A stretch of 64,000 bases of DNA from Chromohalobacter moromii (lineage in GTDB: Bacteria; Pseudomonadota; Gammaproteobacteria; Pseudomonadales; Halomonadaceae). The DNA is taken from positions 1 to 64,000 of the forward strand of contig NZ_JAHXDI010000004.1 of the NCBI RefSeq assembly GCF_023091865.1, in the 5' to 3' direction. Position numbers and translations under genes: made by a program. This document shows, in pieces, positions 1-9,417 of the stretch; the stretch's first letter is position 1; each line of letters starts with the position of its first letter. Below the pieces are notes generated by a model, which saw only the letters and a list, made by a program, of their open reading frames with translations, searched no databases and was not told the origin of the DNA.

Positions 1-255
1 TGGATGAAAACACGATGGGTTTGACCCTGGTAGATGAAAAGCTACTACGTTGATAAGCGTTCAGGTGCCCATAAAACCCATCCATATTGCGCTATGTGCG
101 TTATATTCCTCCCCCTTTGGTCTTGTCGCTCCATGATTCGCTTGATGCTCAGAAGAGGCCATCGCATCATCGATAAAGAATCGTGACGATAACCAACAAA
201 TATCCGCAGTGCCTTCTGTCGAATTGAGAAGCAGCGGCAGGGAGCGTCTCCCACT

Positions 256-969
256 ATGACGATGAATCATACGACACTAGCTGTCATCGATGACGACGTC
301 GAAATTCGTGAATTGTTGCAAACTTACCTTGAGCAGCACGGTTTCAAGGTCGTGTTGGGGGGCGACGGCGATGCCTTACCTACCTTGATACGTAATGAAG
401 ACCCCGATTTGCTGATACTCGACATCATGATGCCGGGGGAAGATGGATTATCGCTTTGTCGCGATCTTCGCCGCCACAGCAACTTACCTATCATCATGCT
501 GACCGCCAGTGTGGATGAGACTGACCGTATTCTCGGACTCGAACTAGGCGCCGACGACTATTTGGCCAAGCCGTTCAACCCACGTGAACTACTGGCGCGC
601 GTCAAAGCGATATTGCGCCGCGTCAAGCCATTACCGGCTGCGGCCACACGTATCATCCGGTTCGGGCCCTGGTCACTAGATAGGATTACGCGCGAGTTGA
701 TCGACGATGCGGGTAATCGAAGCCATCTATCGGGCGCGGATTATCAGCTACTCGGCGTGTTTCTTGATCATCCCGAACAGGTGTTGTCCCGCGAGCGCTT
801 GTTCGATCTTAGTCGGGGACGCCGAGCTCCCCCCTTGGATCGTTCCATCGATGTACACGTCTGCCGCTTGCGTCAGCGTCTGGGAGAAGATGCCCAGCAT
901 TCGCAATTGATCCGTACCGTGCGTGGGGCAGGTTATGTCCTGGCCACCCCCGTGGAATCGGTGATGTGA
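256..969 (+). CDS. gltR: OmpR-family response regulator, GltR-like
   Basis: 237-residue DNA-binding response regulator. The receiver domain (about residues 7-120) has the acidic pocket IDDD at 11-14, the phosphoacceptor Asp56 in LLILDIMMPG and the conserved Lys in LAKPFNP. A winged-helix OmpR-type output domain follows (about 135-230). It overlaps the downstream histidine kinase by three bases and lies upstream of a GtsABCD-like glucose importer. That is the gltR-gtrS-gts arrangement known in Pseudomonas, where the pair controls glucose uptake. An ATG at 256 with a GGAG-like site just upstream is chosen; a second ATG lies two codons in. The two-component family is certain; the glucose role rests on context. 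Confidence 0.85.
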   Translation: MTMNHTTLAVIDDDVEIRELLQTYLEQHGFKVVLGGDGDALPTLIRNEDPDLLILDIMMPGEDGLSLCRDLRRHSNLPIIMLTASVDETDRILGLELGADDYLAKPFNPRELLARVKAILRRVKPLPAAATRIIRFGPWSLDRITRELIDDAGNRSHLSGADYQLLGVFLDHPEQVLSRERLFDLSRGRRAPPLDRSIDVHVCRLRQRLGEDAQHSQLIRTVRGAGYVLATPVESVM

Positions 970-2408
970 AGCGATGGTGGCGTCCGCGTACCCTTAGGGG
1001 ACGTTTCGTATTGATCATGTTGCTGGGCGTGTTAGGCGCACAGATTGCCAGCTACGGGATCTGGAGCTGGCAGGAAAATCGCGAGCGCATGGTGAGGCTC
1101 GATAGCCTATCGCGTCATCTCGCCGAAAGCTTGGCGGCCACCGTACGGTACTTCAGTTCCTTGCCGTATGAGTATCGGCATATCGTGCTCGATCAATTAC
1201 GTGATATGGGGGGCACCCGCTTCTTCGTGAGCGTCAACGATCATCGCATTGCCTTGCCGAGCACCAGTGGAGGTAACGCGCGCGAGATGGTGGCCGCTAA
1301 TTTGCAAGATGGACTCGTGCAAGAGCTTGGGCAGCGAGAGATGTACATCGGGTTTTCACGGCCCAGCGACCTGCGTGTGTTTAATAATGAGGTTCCCCTC
1401 GCGGAACTCCCCGCCCATTGGGCGCACCGCAGCTTGGCTATCACACCGTTGTCGACGCCCATTCTCGTCGTGCAAATGCCTCTCGAAGGGGGCAATTGGT
1501 TGTTCGTCGCGACCTCCCTTCCCATGGCGGAGTCCTTGGAAGACGCTACATGGCTATCCGGTGATCGGCTCTTCGTTTCCATAGCTGTATTGCTGACGGT
1601 CATCGCATTGTCGTTATGCGGAATACGCTGGTCGACGCGACCGCTCTCGATCCTGGCCAAGGCGGCACGACGTCTAGGGGACGATCTAGAATCGCCGCCG
1701 CTTGCCGAACGCGGGCCCCGTGAATTGCGCGATACTGCCATGGCGTTCAACCGCATGAGTGAACGGATTCGCCATCAGGTCGAGGAACGTGAACGTTTGT
1801 TTTCCGCCATTTCGCATGATCTCAAAACTCCCATCACACGCTTGCGCCTACGTGCCGAGATGCTCGACTCATCCGCTCAGCGCGAGGCTTTCATACGCTC
1901 TCTGGATGAAATGGATCAGTTGGTGAAGGGCGCCTTGGCTTCTGTGAAAGGGTTGGACCTTCATGAGACGACTTCAGCGCTCGACGTAGACGTGCTGGTG
2001 AAAGACATCATGGAAGAGCTCGCCGTACATGAAGGGGCTTCGGTCCATCTTGAAGGGCACGCGGGGTGGTTGTCTGCGAAACCTTTGGCACTCAAGCGTT
2101 GCCTGGCCAACCTCATCGAGAACGCCATTTTTTATGCGCAGCATGTGAATATCGCGCTTCACCGGAATTACGAGCATATTGTCATCGGGATCAGTGACGA
2201 TGGACCGGGCATTCCTCAGACACAGCGGGAGCGTGTCTTCGAGCCTTTCGTGCGGCTTGAGACCTCTCGGAGTCGTCACACGGGGGGAAGTGGTCTGGGG
2301 CTTTCCATTGCTCGGCATATCGTGAGAGCCCACGGTGGGGAAATCTCCTTGAATGAGTCCACCGAAGGGGGATTGAGCATCCGGATAAGCTTACCCTTGG
2401 CACATTGA
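966..2408 (+). CDS. gtrS: Sensor histidine kinase, GtrS-like
   Basis: 480-residue membrane sensor kinase. TM1 lies at about residues 13-34, a periplasmic sensor domain at about 35-198, TM2 at about 201-221, then a HAMP linker. The HisKA domain has phospho-acceptor His284 in SAISHDLKTP, and the ATPase domain shows the N box (NLIENAIFYA), G1 (DDGPGIP) and G2 (GGSGLGLS). The GTG start overlaps the regulator's stop codon (GTGA), indicating translational coupling. As partner of the preceding regulator and neighbour of a glucose ABC importer, it probably senses a glucose-derived signal as GtrS does in Pseudomonas; the ligand cannot be read from the sequence. Confidence 0.85.
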   Translation: MKRWWRPRTLRGRFVLIMLLGVLGAQIASYGIWSWQENRERMVRLDSLSRHLAESLAATVRYFSSLPYEYRHIVLDQLRDMGGTRFFVSVNDHRIALPSTSGGNAREMVAANLQDGLVQELGQREMYIGFSRPSDLRVFNNEVPLAELPAHWAHRSLAITPLSTPILVVQMPLEGGNWLFVATSLPMAESLEDATWLSGDRLFVSIAVLLTVIALSLCGIRWSTRPLSILAKAARRLGDDLESPPLAERGPRELRDTAMAFNRMSERIRHQVEERERLFSAISHDLKTPITRLRLRAEMLDSSAQREAFIRSLDEMDQLVKGALASVKGLDLHETTSALDVDVLVKDIMEELAVHEGASVHLEGHAGWLSAKPLALKRCLANLIENAIFYAQHVNIALHRNYEHIVIGISDDGPGIPQTQRERVFEPFVRLETSRSRHTGGSGLGLSIARHIVRAHGGEISLNESTEGGLSIRISLPLAH

Positions 2409-2768
2409 ATTGCCTGCGATTGTAGCTGGGGTTGGATATTACAGAACTGCAATATGTCGCCAAGACTTTGTAAGACTCGGTAACCCAAACGCATGTTGGC
2501 ATACGCTACGCTCGAAGCCAGGGATCGGGGGCGTTCGATCCGCCGGCTCATGGTCGCCACTAAGGGACTGACGTCATAACGATAACGGCCGCGGATGGCG
2601 CCATTCATTCGAGTGTGAACAGTACTGGGCGACCGCCCTTCGGGCATGCTTTGGCCTTTCCTCGCCCCGTCGACGCTTCGCCGCCCGCTCCCGAGACTGG
2701 TAAGACACGAGGCACTCCCTCGTGATTGAGCGACCCATGTCGCTATAACAACCATAAGGAGTTACGCC
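2409..2768 (+). other. Intergenic region ahead of the glucose ABC operon
   Basis: 360 bases with no convincing gene. It presumably holds the promoter of the sugar-transport operon. A 7-bp inverted repeat (CACGAGG / CCTCGTG, 2706-2724) lies about 45 bases before the gtsA start and could be an operator or leader hairpin. A strong ribosome-binding site (TAAGGAG) sits directly in front of gtsA. No clear -35/-10 pair was identified. Confidence 0.4.
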
Positions 2769-4022
2769 ATGAAAACGATCCATGCGCTCGCCGCAGGTGC
2801 TCTGCTGGCTGCTGCCGTGGGACAGGCCAATGCCGCTGAAATTGAGGTCCTGCATTGGTGGACCTCGGGTGGTGAAGCCAAGGCCGCCAATCTGCTCAAG
2901 GAAAAACTCGAAGCCAAAGGTCACACCTGGAAAGATTTCGCGGTTGCCGGTGGTGCGGGCGATAGTGCCATGACGGTACTCAAATCGCGTGCGATCTCGG
3001 GAAATCCACCGGCGGTGGCGCAAATCAAAGGGCCCTTGATTAAAGAATGGGGCGACATGGGGTTCCTCGGTAACATCGATAAAGCCGCCGAAGCCGATGG
3101 ATGGGACGACTTCCTTCCTGCGGAAATCGTCGATGCCGATAAAGTCGACGGCCACTACGCCGCAGTCCCCGTCAATATTCATCGTATCAACTGGATTTGG
3201 GCCAACCCCGAGGTTCTAGAAGATTCGGGCGTCGATCACGTGCCGCAGACTTGGGATGAGTTCTTTGACGCTGCCGACAAGATTCGCGAAGCGGGTTACA
3301 TTCCGCTCGCTCACGGTGGTCAACCTTGGCAGGATGCGACCGTTTTCGAAGTGGTCATGATGGGGATCGGGGGTGGCGATTTCTATCGCAAGGCGTTCGT
3401 CGACCTGGACCCTGAGGCGTTGACCAGCGACACCATGATCAAGTCGCTCAAGACCTTCAAGAAGCTACGCGGCACCATGGACGAAAACATCGCCGGCCGT
3501 GACTGGAACATCGCTACATCGATGGTCATCAATGGCAAGGCGGCCATGCAGATCATGGGCGACTGGGCCAAGGGCGAGTTCACCGCTGCGGGCATGACAC
3601 CTGGCGAAGACTATGAATGCGTTGCGCCGCCGATGACCGAAAGCATGTTCTCCTACAACACCGATAGCCTGGCCATGTTCGATGTCGACGACGAAGGTAA
3701 GCAACAGGCCCAACTGGACCTGGCGAGTATCGTTCTGTCGAAGGATTTCCAAGTCCAGTTCAACCAGGCCAAAGGGTCGATTCCAGTGCGCCTGGATGTC
3801 TCCCTCGACGATTTCGATGCCTGCGCGAAGGCTTCGCGTGAAGCCTTCGATGTCGCCATGGATGAAGGTGGGCTGGTGCCTAGTCTGGCACATGGCATGG
3901 CGGTGTCGGATAGCCAGCAAGGTGCGGTGTTCGATGTCATCACCAACTTCTTCAATGATCCTGACATGAAGGCCGAAACCGCCTCAGAGCGACTGGTCAG
4001 CGCCGTGCGCGCAGCCGAGTGA
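2769..4022 (+). CDS. gtsA: Glucose-type ABC transporter periplasmic binding protein
   Basis: 417-residue extracytoplasmic binding protein of the family 1 sugar type. It begins with a Sec signal peptide, likely cleaved after ANA at residue 22. Segments such as EVLHWWTSGGE, AMTVLKSRA, VAQIKGP and LAHGGQPWQD match what I remember of Pseudomonas GtsA (glucose/mannose-binding). It is the first gene of gtsABCD and is expected to capture hexoses in the periplasm for the two permeases that follow. A TAAGGAG site about 7 bases upstream supports the ATG. Confidence 0.88.
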   Translation: MKTIHALAAGALLAAAVGQANAAEIEVLHWWTSGGEAKAANLLKEKLEAKGHTWKDFAVAGGAGDSAMTVLKSRAISGNPPAVAQIKGPLIKEWGDMGFLGNIDKAAEADGWDDFLPAEIVDADKVDGHYAAVPVNIHRINWIWANPEVLEDSGVDHVPQTWDEFFDAADKIREAGYIPLAHGGQPWQDATVFEVVMMGIGGGDFYRKAFVDLDPEALTSDTMIKSLKTFKKLRGTMDENIAGRDWNIATSMVINGKAAMQIMGDWAKGEFTAAGMTPGEDYECVAPPMTESMFSYNTDSLAMFDVDDEGKQQAQLDLASIVLSKDFQVQFNQAKGSIPVRLDVSLDDFDACAKASREAFDVAMDEGGLVPSLAHGMAVSDSQQGAVFDVITNFFNDPDMKAETASERLVSAVRAAE

Positions 4023-4094
4023 GGTGAGTCGTTGCTCGCTGCCGAGGCTTGAGTCGGTAGCGAGCAACCGTGTCTTGTCAAAAGGATATCGTCG

Positions 4095-5024
4095 ATGCCA
4101 TCAAATGTATCTGCGCCTGCTTCCAGAGAGCGACGACACCGTCGCTCTCTGGCGGGCCATATTGAACGTGTATTGCCCCGTCTGGTCGTCGCGCCCTCGC
4201 TCGCAGTAGCGTTGTTTTTCGTCTATGGCTACATGCTCTGGACGTTTCTGCTGTCAATGACCAACTCGCGGATGTTGCCGCAATACGATTTCGTAGGATT
4301 CGAGCAGTACGCGCGACTTTTTGCCAATGAACGCTGGCACGTAGCGGCTACGAACCTGGTGGTGTTCGGTGGCTTATTCATCGTGAGCTGTCTGGTGATA
4401 GGGTTACTGCTAGCGATTTTGCTCGATCAGCGTATCCGACAAGAAGGCGCGTTGCGTACGGTTTATCTGTACCCGATGGCGCTTTCCTTGATCGTGACCG
4501 GTGTCGTCTGGCGCTGGTTGCTCAACCCAGGGCTGGGTATCCAGGCGATGGTGCGTGGCTGGGGATTCGAAGACTTTACCTTCAACTGGCTCGTCGATAG
4601 TGACATGGCGATTTACACCCTGGTGATCGCTGCCGTATGGCAAGCGTCCGGGTTCGTGATGGCCTTGTTCCTGGCCGGTCTCAGGAGTATCGACGACAGC
4701 CTCTTTCAGGCGGCGGCGCTGGATGGTGCCAGTTTACCGCGTATCTACACACGCATCGTCTTGCCGAGCCTGCGCCCCGTAGTGTTCAGCTCCGTGATGA
4801 TTCTCGCCCATATCGCCATCAAGAGTTTCGATCTGGTCATGGCGCTGACAGGAGGCGGTCCCGGCTACGCGACCGACCTGCCCGCTACTTTCATGTACGC
4901 ACACACCTTTACACGAGGGCAGATCGGTCTGGGGTCGGCGAGCGCGATCATGATGCTATGCGGCGTGTTGGCGATCTTGGTGCCGTATCTGTATTCCGAA
5001 TTGCGAGGGCAGCGACATGGCTAA
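4095..5024 (+). CDS. gtsB: Sugar ABC transporter permease, GtsB-like
   Basis: 309-residue inner-membrane permease of the MalF/UgpA type with about six membrane segments. The EAA cytoplasmic loop that contacts the ATPase is visible as AAALDGASLPRIYTRIVLP. The cytoplasmic N-terminus is Arg-rich. An AAGGA ribosome site precedes the ATG, and the gene overlaps gtsC by 8 bases. Together with GtsC it should form the hexose channel served by GtsA and the GtsD ATPase. Confidence 0.87.
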   Translation: MPSNVSAPASRERRHRRSLAGHIERVLPRLVVAPSLAVALFFVYGYMLWTFLLSMTNSRMLPQYDFVGFEQYARLFANERWHVAATNLVVFGGLFIVSCLVIGLLLAILLDQRIRQEGALRTVYLYPMALSLIVTGVVWRWLLNPGLGIQAMVRGWGFEDFTFNWLVDSDMAIYTLVIAAVWQASGFVMALFLAGLRSIDDSLFQAAALDGASLPRIYTRIVLPSLRPVVFSSVMILAHIAIKSFDLVMALTGGGPGYATDLPATFMYAHTFTRGQIGLGSASAIMMLCGVLAILVPYLYSELRGQRHG

Positions 5025-5895
5025 CATGGTACGTCGACATACAACCTCGGCACGGCTATGGCGCGCCGGACTATATACGCTGCTGATCGTGGCGGCGCTG
5101 GTGTATTTGTTGCCGCTCGTGGTAATGCTGCTGACATCGCTGAAGCCCTTGGATGACATTCGCGCCGGTGGCCTCTTGTCACTGCCCAGCACGATTTCCT
5201 TCGAGGCCTGGAGCAAGGCATGGGGGGCGGCCTGCACGGGTATGCGTTGCAACGGCATGTCGGGCTACTTCCTCAACTCGATAGCCATCGTCGTCCCCGC
5301 TGTGGCGATTTCTTCTTTTGTAGGCGCGCTTAATGGTTACGTGTTGACCAAGTGGCGTTTTCGGGGCGCGAACCTATGTTTTGCACTACTGCTCTTCGGC
5401 TGCTTCGTGCCGTTCCAAGTGGTGCTCATGCCCATGGCGAGGACGTTGGGCTGGCTGGGGCTAGCGAGTTCCACCAGTGGCTTGGTGCTTGTGCATGTGG
5501 TGTATGGCATCGCGTTCACCACGCTTTTTTTCCGTAACTATTACGTGTCGATACCCGATGAAATGATCGCTGCCGCCAAGCTAGACGGCGCGGGTTTCTG
5601 GCGTATTTTCTGGCGCATCCTGCTGCCGGTATCGGGTCCCATCATCACCGTGACGGTCATCTGGCAATTCACTCAGATCTGGAATGATTTCTTGTTTGGA
5701 GTGTCGTTCGCGGGCTTCGACTCGCAGCCGGTGACGGTGGCACTCAACAATATGGTCAATACCTCCACCGGCGTTAAGGAGTACAACGTCGACATGGCAG
5801 CGGCCATGATCGCCGCCTTACCGACCCTGGTGGTGTATGTGTTGGCCGGAAAATATTTCGTGCGCGGGTTGACCGCGGGATCCGTCAAGGGTTGA
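5017..5895 (+). CDS. gtsC: Sugar ABC transporter permease, GtsC-like
   Basis: 292-residue inner-membrane permease of the MalG/UgpE type, second half of the GtsBC channel. The EAA loop reads AAAKLDGAGFWRIFWRILLP and the C-terminal region has the usual FVRGLTAGSVKG ending. It overlaps gtsB by 8 bases and is followed after about 14 bases by the ATPase gene, so the four gts genes form one transcription unit. Confidence 0.87.
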   Translation: MANMVRRHTTSARLWRAGLYTLLIVAALVYLLPLVVMLLTSLKPLDDIRAGGLLSLPSTISFEAWSKAWGAACTGMRCNGMSGYFLNSIAIVVPAVAISSFVGALNGYVLTKWRFRGANLCFALLLFGCFVPFQVVLMPMARTLGWLGLASSTSGLVLVHVVYGIAFTTLFFRNYYVSIPDEMIAAAKLDGAGFWRIFWRILLPVSGPIITVTVIWQFTQIWNDFLFGVSFAGFDSQPVTVALNNMVNTSTGVKEYNVDMAAAMIAALPTLVVYVLAGKYFVRGLTAGSVKG

Positions 5896-5909
5896 TTACA
5901 GAGGTCATT

Positions 5910-7037
5910 ATGTCCGCTTTGAACGTCCGTCACGTCAACAAGACATTCGGTAGCACGCAGGTACTCAAGGATATCTCACTGGCGATCGATTCCGGGGAGT
6001 TCCTGATCCTGGTCGGCCCCTCGGGCTGCGGGAAGTCGACTTTGATGAATACCATCGCAGGGCTCGAGCCCGTCACTAGCGGTGAAATACGCATCGGTGA
6101 TGAAGATGTGACCTGGCATACCCCATCCGAGCGCGATATCGCCATGGTGTTTCAGTCCTATGCGCTTTATCCGAGCATGAACGTGCGGCAGAACATTTCC
6201 TTTGGGTTGGAGATGCGCAAGATGCCCAAGGCCCAGCGCGAAGAGGCGGTCTCGCGCGTGGCTGAGCTTTTGCAAATCACGCCGCTGCTTGATCGCAAGC
6301 CTTCACAACTATCGGGTGGGCAGCGCCAGCGCGTGGCCATGGGCCGCGCCTTGGCGCGTGAGCCGCAGATCTATCTGTTCGACGAACCGCTCTCGAACCT
6401 GGATGCCAAGCTGCGCGTGGAAATGCGTACCGAGATCAAGAAATTGCATCAGCGTCTCGGGACCACCATCGTCTATGTCACACACGACCAGATCGAAGCC
6501 ATGACGCTGGCCGATCGAATCGCGGTGATGCGCGACGGAGAAATTCTGCAGTTAGGGACGCCCCACGAAGTATATAACGACCCCGTGGACATGTTCGTGG
6601 CAGGCTTCATGGGCTCGCCATCGATGAACTTCCTGCCCGTCACGCTCGTGAGTCAGGCAAGCGGTTATGCCTTGCAAGTCCACGACGAGAAACAAGGCGG
6701 GACGGCGTTGACGTTGCCATGGCCGGTGGAGCGTGACACTCAGGAACTCTCGTCCCGTGTCGGCGATCGTCTGATCCTGGGATTGCGGCCCGAGCATTTT
6801 CTCGAAGACGACGCCATACAAGAAACGTCAGGGGAGGGGACGCGGCTCGAGGTAACGGCGACGGTGGTCGAGCCGACCGGTGCGGATACCCTGCTGCAAG
6901 CGTGGCTAGGTGGCAACGAGATAACGGCTCGCCTTGGTCCGAAGAGTCGCGTAGTGGCGGGAGACCGAGTGGCATTGCGCGCCGACTTGAGTCGCGCTGT
7001 CTTGTTCGATGAAAAGACCCAGCGGCGCCTAGCATAG
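5910..7037 (+). CDS. gtsD: Sugar ABC transporter ATPase, GtsD/UgpC/MalK-like
   Basis: 375-residue ATPase energising GtsBC. Walker A is GPSGCGKST, the signature LSGGQRQRVAMGRAL and Walker B IYLFDEPLSNLD, followed by the MalK-type C-terminal OB-fold regulatory domain (from about residue 235, containing LGLRPEHF). The ATG at 5910 with a GAGGT site 5 bases upstream is preferred to an in-frame TTG at 5892, because the family begins with a short stretch like MSALNVRHVNK. Last gene of the gts operon. Confidence 0.88.
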   Translation: MSALNVRHVNKTFGSTQVLKDISLAIDSGEFLILVGPSGCGKSTLMNTIAGLEPVTSGEIRIGDEDVTWHTPSERDIAMVFQSYALYPSMNVRQNISFGLEMRKMPKAQREEAVSRVAELLQITPLLDRKPSQLSGGQRQRVAMGRALAREPQIYLFDEPLSNLDAKLRVEMRTEIKKLHQRLGTTIVYVTHDQIEAMTLADRIAVMRDGEILQLGTPHEVYNDPVDMFVAGFMGSPSMNFLPVTLVSQASGYALQVHDEKQGGTALTLPWPVERDTQELSSRVGDRLILGLRPEHFLEDDAIQETSGEGTRLEVTATVVEPTGADTLLQAWLGGNEITARLGPKSRVVAGDRVALRADLSRAVLFDEKTQRRLA

Positions 7038-7153
7038 CAGGGTACCAGACGCGCGTGGCACGGCCGGTATTGGAATAGGGCGCGGGGCATGAGTCCTTGC
7101 CTCGCGTACTCTCCGCTCGTTAGACTGCCGGCCCGCCGATTCTGGAGTCCAAC

Positions 7154-8227
7154 ATGGCCGTCTGTCCGCACGAGTGGCTACTCTATTGCCGTCCCGGTTT
7201 CGAGAAGGACCTGAGCGCCGAACTCTCGGACAAGGTTGCCCACGTGGGGCAGGCGGGATACCCCGTCGCGTCGCCGGGCAGCGGCCATGTGCGTTTCGTG
7301 CTCGACCCCGCCACGCCTGCCAATGACGTGCATCGTGGCCTACCGCTCGAGACGCTAGTGTTCGCGCGGCAATCGCTGGTGGCGTTCCCGCCCCTGGAAG
7401 ACTTGCCGCGTGACGATCGGCTGACGGCGATCGTCGATCTCGTCGTCGCCAGCGGCTGGTCGTTCGAATCGGTCTGGCAGGAAACGCCGGATACCAACGA
7501 AGAGAAGGCGTTGGCCGGTTTGATGAAAGCCTTGCGCAAGCCGTTGGAAAGCACGCTCAAAAAGCGTGGTGCGCTGCGTCGCAAGGCTGGTGGTCGGCGC
7601 TTGCATCTATTCTGGACGGCGGGGGATCGTGTCCAACTGGCGATGAGTTTCCCCGGTAACCGCGCTGAACATCTCGGCGGCATATGGCGCCTGAAGTTCC
7701 CACGTGAAGCGCCGAGTCGCTCGACCCTCAAGCTCGAAGAAGCTTGGCATGTCTTCGTGCCACGTGACGCTTGGCCGGCGCGCCTCAACGATGCCATGCA
7801 GGCGGCCGATCTCGGCGCCGCTCCTGGGGGCTGGACCTATCAGCTCGTGCGCCAAGGCATGTATGTCTACGCCATCGACAACGGCCCCATGGACGCTACG
7901 CTGATGGCCACAGGGCAAGTCGAGCACTTACGCGAAGATGCTTTTGTCTGGGAGCCGCCGATGCGTCTCGACTGGTTAGTGTGCGACATCGTCGACAAAC
8001 CCATGCGCGTCATCGACATGGTGGAGCGCTGGTTGATCCAGAAGTGGTGTCGTGAAGCGATCTTCAACCTGAAACTGCCCATGAAGAAGCGCTGGGAAGA
8101 AGTGACGCGTTGCCTGACACGTCTCGATGATAGCCTGCAGCGAGCCGGCGTGCGGGCTCGGATACGCGCTCGACACCTTTACCACGATCGCGAGGAAGTG
8201 ACCGTGCATGTGTACCTGCAGGATTGA
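7154..8227 (+). CDS. rlmM: 23S rRNA (cytidine-2498-2'-O)-methyltransferase
   Basis: 357 residues, close to the 366 of E. coli RlmM. The protein 2'-O-methylates C2498 of 23S rRNA using S-adenosylmethionine. An N-terminal THUMP-like region starts with LLYCRPGFEKDLSAEL, and the Rossmann methyltransferase domain has the SAM motif DLGAAPGGWTYQL and the downstream VCDIVDKP segment. A GGAG site precedes the ATG. Ordinary core gene; tusA follows 57 bases later on the same strand. Confidence 0.93.
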   Translation: MAVCPHEWLLYCRPGFEKDLSAELSDKVAHVGQAGYPVASPGSGHVRFVLDPATPANDVHRGLPLETLVFARQSLVAFPPLEDLPRDDRLTAIVDLVVASGWSFESVWQETPDTNEEKALAGLMKALRKPLESTLKKRGALRRKAGGRRLHLFWTAGDRVQLAMSFPGNRAEHLGGIWRLKFPREAPSRSTLKLEEAWHVFVPRDAWPARLNDAMQAADLGAAPGGWTYQLVRQGMYVYAIDNGPMDATLMATGQVEHLREDAFVWEPPMRLDWLVCDIVDKPMRVIDMVERWLIQKWCREAIFNLKLPMKKRWEEVTRCLTRLDDSLQRAGVRARIRARHLYHDREEVTVHVYLQD

Positions 8228-8284
8228 GGTCGCCACGGCGATAGCGCATCATCGAGTTTGAGCGAACACGAGGTTACGTCATTT

Positions 8285-8536
8285 ATGTCCGATCCCGATA
8301 CGTCCCTGCCCCCACCGGATGCCGTGCTGGATACCACTGGCTTGTATTGTCCTGAACCGATCATGATGATGCACAATCAGGTGCGGGATATGGACGTTGG
8401 CCAACTTCTAGAGGTCATCGCCACGGACCCCGCCACGACACGCGACGTCCCCAAGTTTTGCACCTTCCTGGGCCATGAACTCGTCGCGCAGTCGCAGGAA
8501 GATGAACGCTACCACTATGTCATTCGTCTAGCCTGA
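8285..8536 (+). CDS. tusA: Sulfur-carrier protein TusA
   Basis: 83-residue TusA/SirA-family sulfur carrier. The hallmark is the Cys-Pro-x-Pro motif: [13 protein letters not shown], with Cys22 expected to carry the persulfide passed from the cysteine desulfurase towards 2-thiouridine formation on tRNA. I start it at the ATG at 8285, with GAGG 11 bases upstream; an in-frame TTG at 8258 would add nine unconserved residues. Lies just behind rlmM and may be cotranscribed. Confidence 0.88.
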   Translation: MSDPDTSLPPPDAVLDTTGLYCPEPIMMMHNQVRDMDVGQLLEVIATDPATTRDVPKFCTFLGHELVAQSQEDERYHYVIRLA

Positions 8537-8548
8537 CGCCGCTCTCCG

Positions 8549-9250
8549 TCAAGGCGATGATGAAGGTGTCGTCATCACGGCGAGGGCCTCCATTGTGGTG
8601 GGGTCTTGCTGCTTGATCTGGTTGGCGATATGACGCTGGAAGTAATACACCGTCGCATGGCGGCTATGGCCGGCATAGAGGCAGGCATCACCCGCCACGA
8701 TCGGCGTCTGCTCGACACGTTTCTCGTCGACGAGTAGCGATTCCACGCTGCCGTCGTTGTACAAGCGCCAGCCAAATACCTGCTTGAGTTGCCAGCTTTC
8801 CCCGTCGCTGGCGAGGCACAGCGCATGCGTACCCTGCGTATCGGGCAACTGCTGTATCAAGGTCGGGGCCGACGTTTCTTCATACTCGAAATACGCGGCG
8901 GCATGTTCCAACTCATAGACTTTATGCTCGGGCGGTGCGTGGAAGATCTCTTCCGTCTCGGGATCGCGATAGCCAAAAAAGCGCCCATGATCGGGACTGT
9001 CCATTTCATGACAGGCGATCAGGGCTTCCATCCAAGGTACCAGGCCAACCACCTCGCCGCTTTCGCGGAGCCCCCAGGCCAACAGCGGCATGCCATACAG
9101 CGTGTCAGGGTCCGAGGCCAGGTGATACAGCATTTCAAGGCCATCCAGTTCAGGCGCTAAGCGTAGAATGCGGCGCTGCGCCTGACGTCGCTGCCTCATG
9201 GTGTCCAGGTCAATGACCCGGGCGGTGCGTGGGGACGAAACGATACCCAT
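8549..9250 (-). CDS. Conserved hypothetical protein
   Basis: 233 residues, soluble, no signal peptide or membrane segment. The N-terminus is Arg/Gln-rich (DTMRQRRQAQRRILRLAPEL); the rest is acidic and mixed alpha/beta, with segments such as LPDTQGTHALCLASDGESWQLKQVFGW and LLVDEKRVEQTPIVAGDACLYAGHS. I do not recognise a family. The ATG at 9250 has an ideal AAGGAGG upstream, which decides against a longer in-frame start near 9304. Its end converges with tusA. It may be restricted to Halomonas-like bacteria (inference). Confidence 0.7.
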   Translation of the reverse strand: MGIVSSPRTARVIDLDTMRQRRQAQRRILRLAPELDGLEMLYHLASDPDTLYGMPLLAWGLRESGEVVGLVPWMEALIACHEMDSPDHGRFFGYRDPETEEIFHAPPEHKVYELEHAAAYFEYEETSAPTLIQQLPDTQGTHALCLASDGESWQLKQVFGWRLYNDGSVESLLVDEKRVEQTPIVAGDACLYAGHSRHATVYYFQRHIANQIKQQDPTTMEALAVMTTPSSSP

Positions 9251-9360
9251 GGCAACCTCCTTGCGCAGCATTAATAGGCCAAGACCTAGTTTCACTATTA
9301 GCACAGGCCAACATGGAAAGTTAAGCGTTGATGCAGTGTTTTTTTGAGTACCACGCGTTA

Positions 9361-9395
9361 CGCCCCCGAACGGTCAGGCCGAACGAGGGCGTTTT
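9361..9395. terminator. Hairpin between the TRAP operon and the upstream hypothetical
   Basis: Imperfect stem-loop with CGCCC at 9361-9365 pairing with GGGCG at 9387-9391 and an inner CGG/CCG stem; four T's follow on the plus strand. It lies just beyond the stop codon of the TRAP permease gene (minus strand) and may end that operon, though the T tract is on the other strand. Confidence 0.45.
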
Positions 9396-9417
9396 GAGGT
9401 GAGGCGTTTCCAGGCGG

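Noticed and set aside
1-255. Short antisense frames and a 9-bp inverted repeat (GATGGGTTT at 14-22, AAACCCATC at 74-82) at the window start
   Set aside because: The frames have no ribosome site or similarity, and the repeat arms are 51 bases apart; treated as upstream region of the response-regulator gene.
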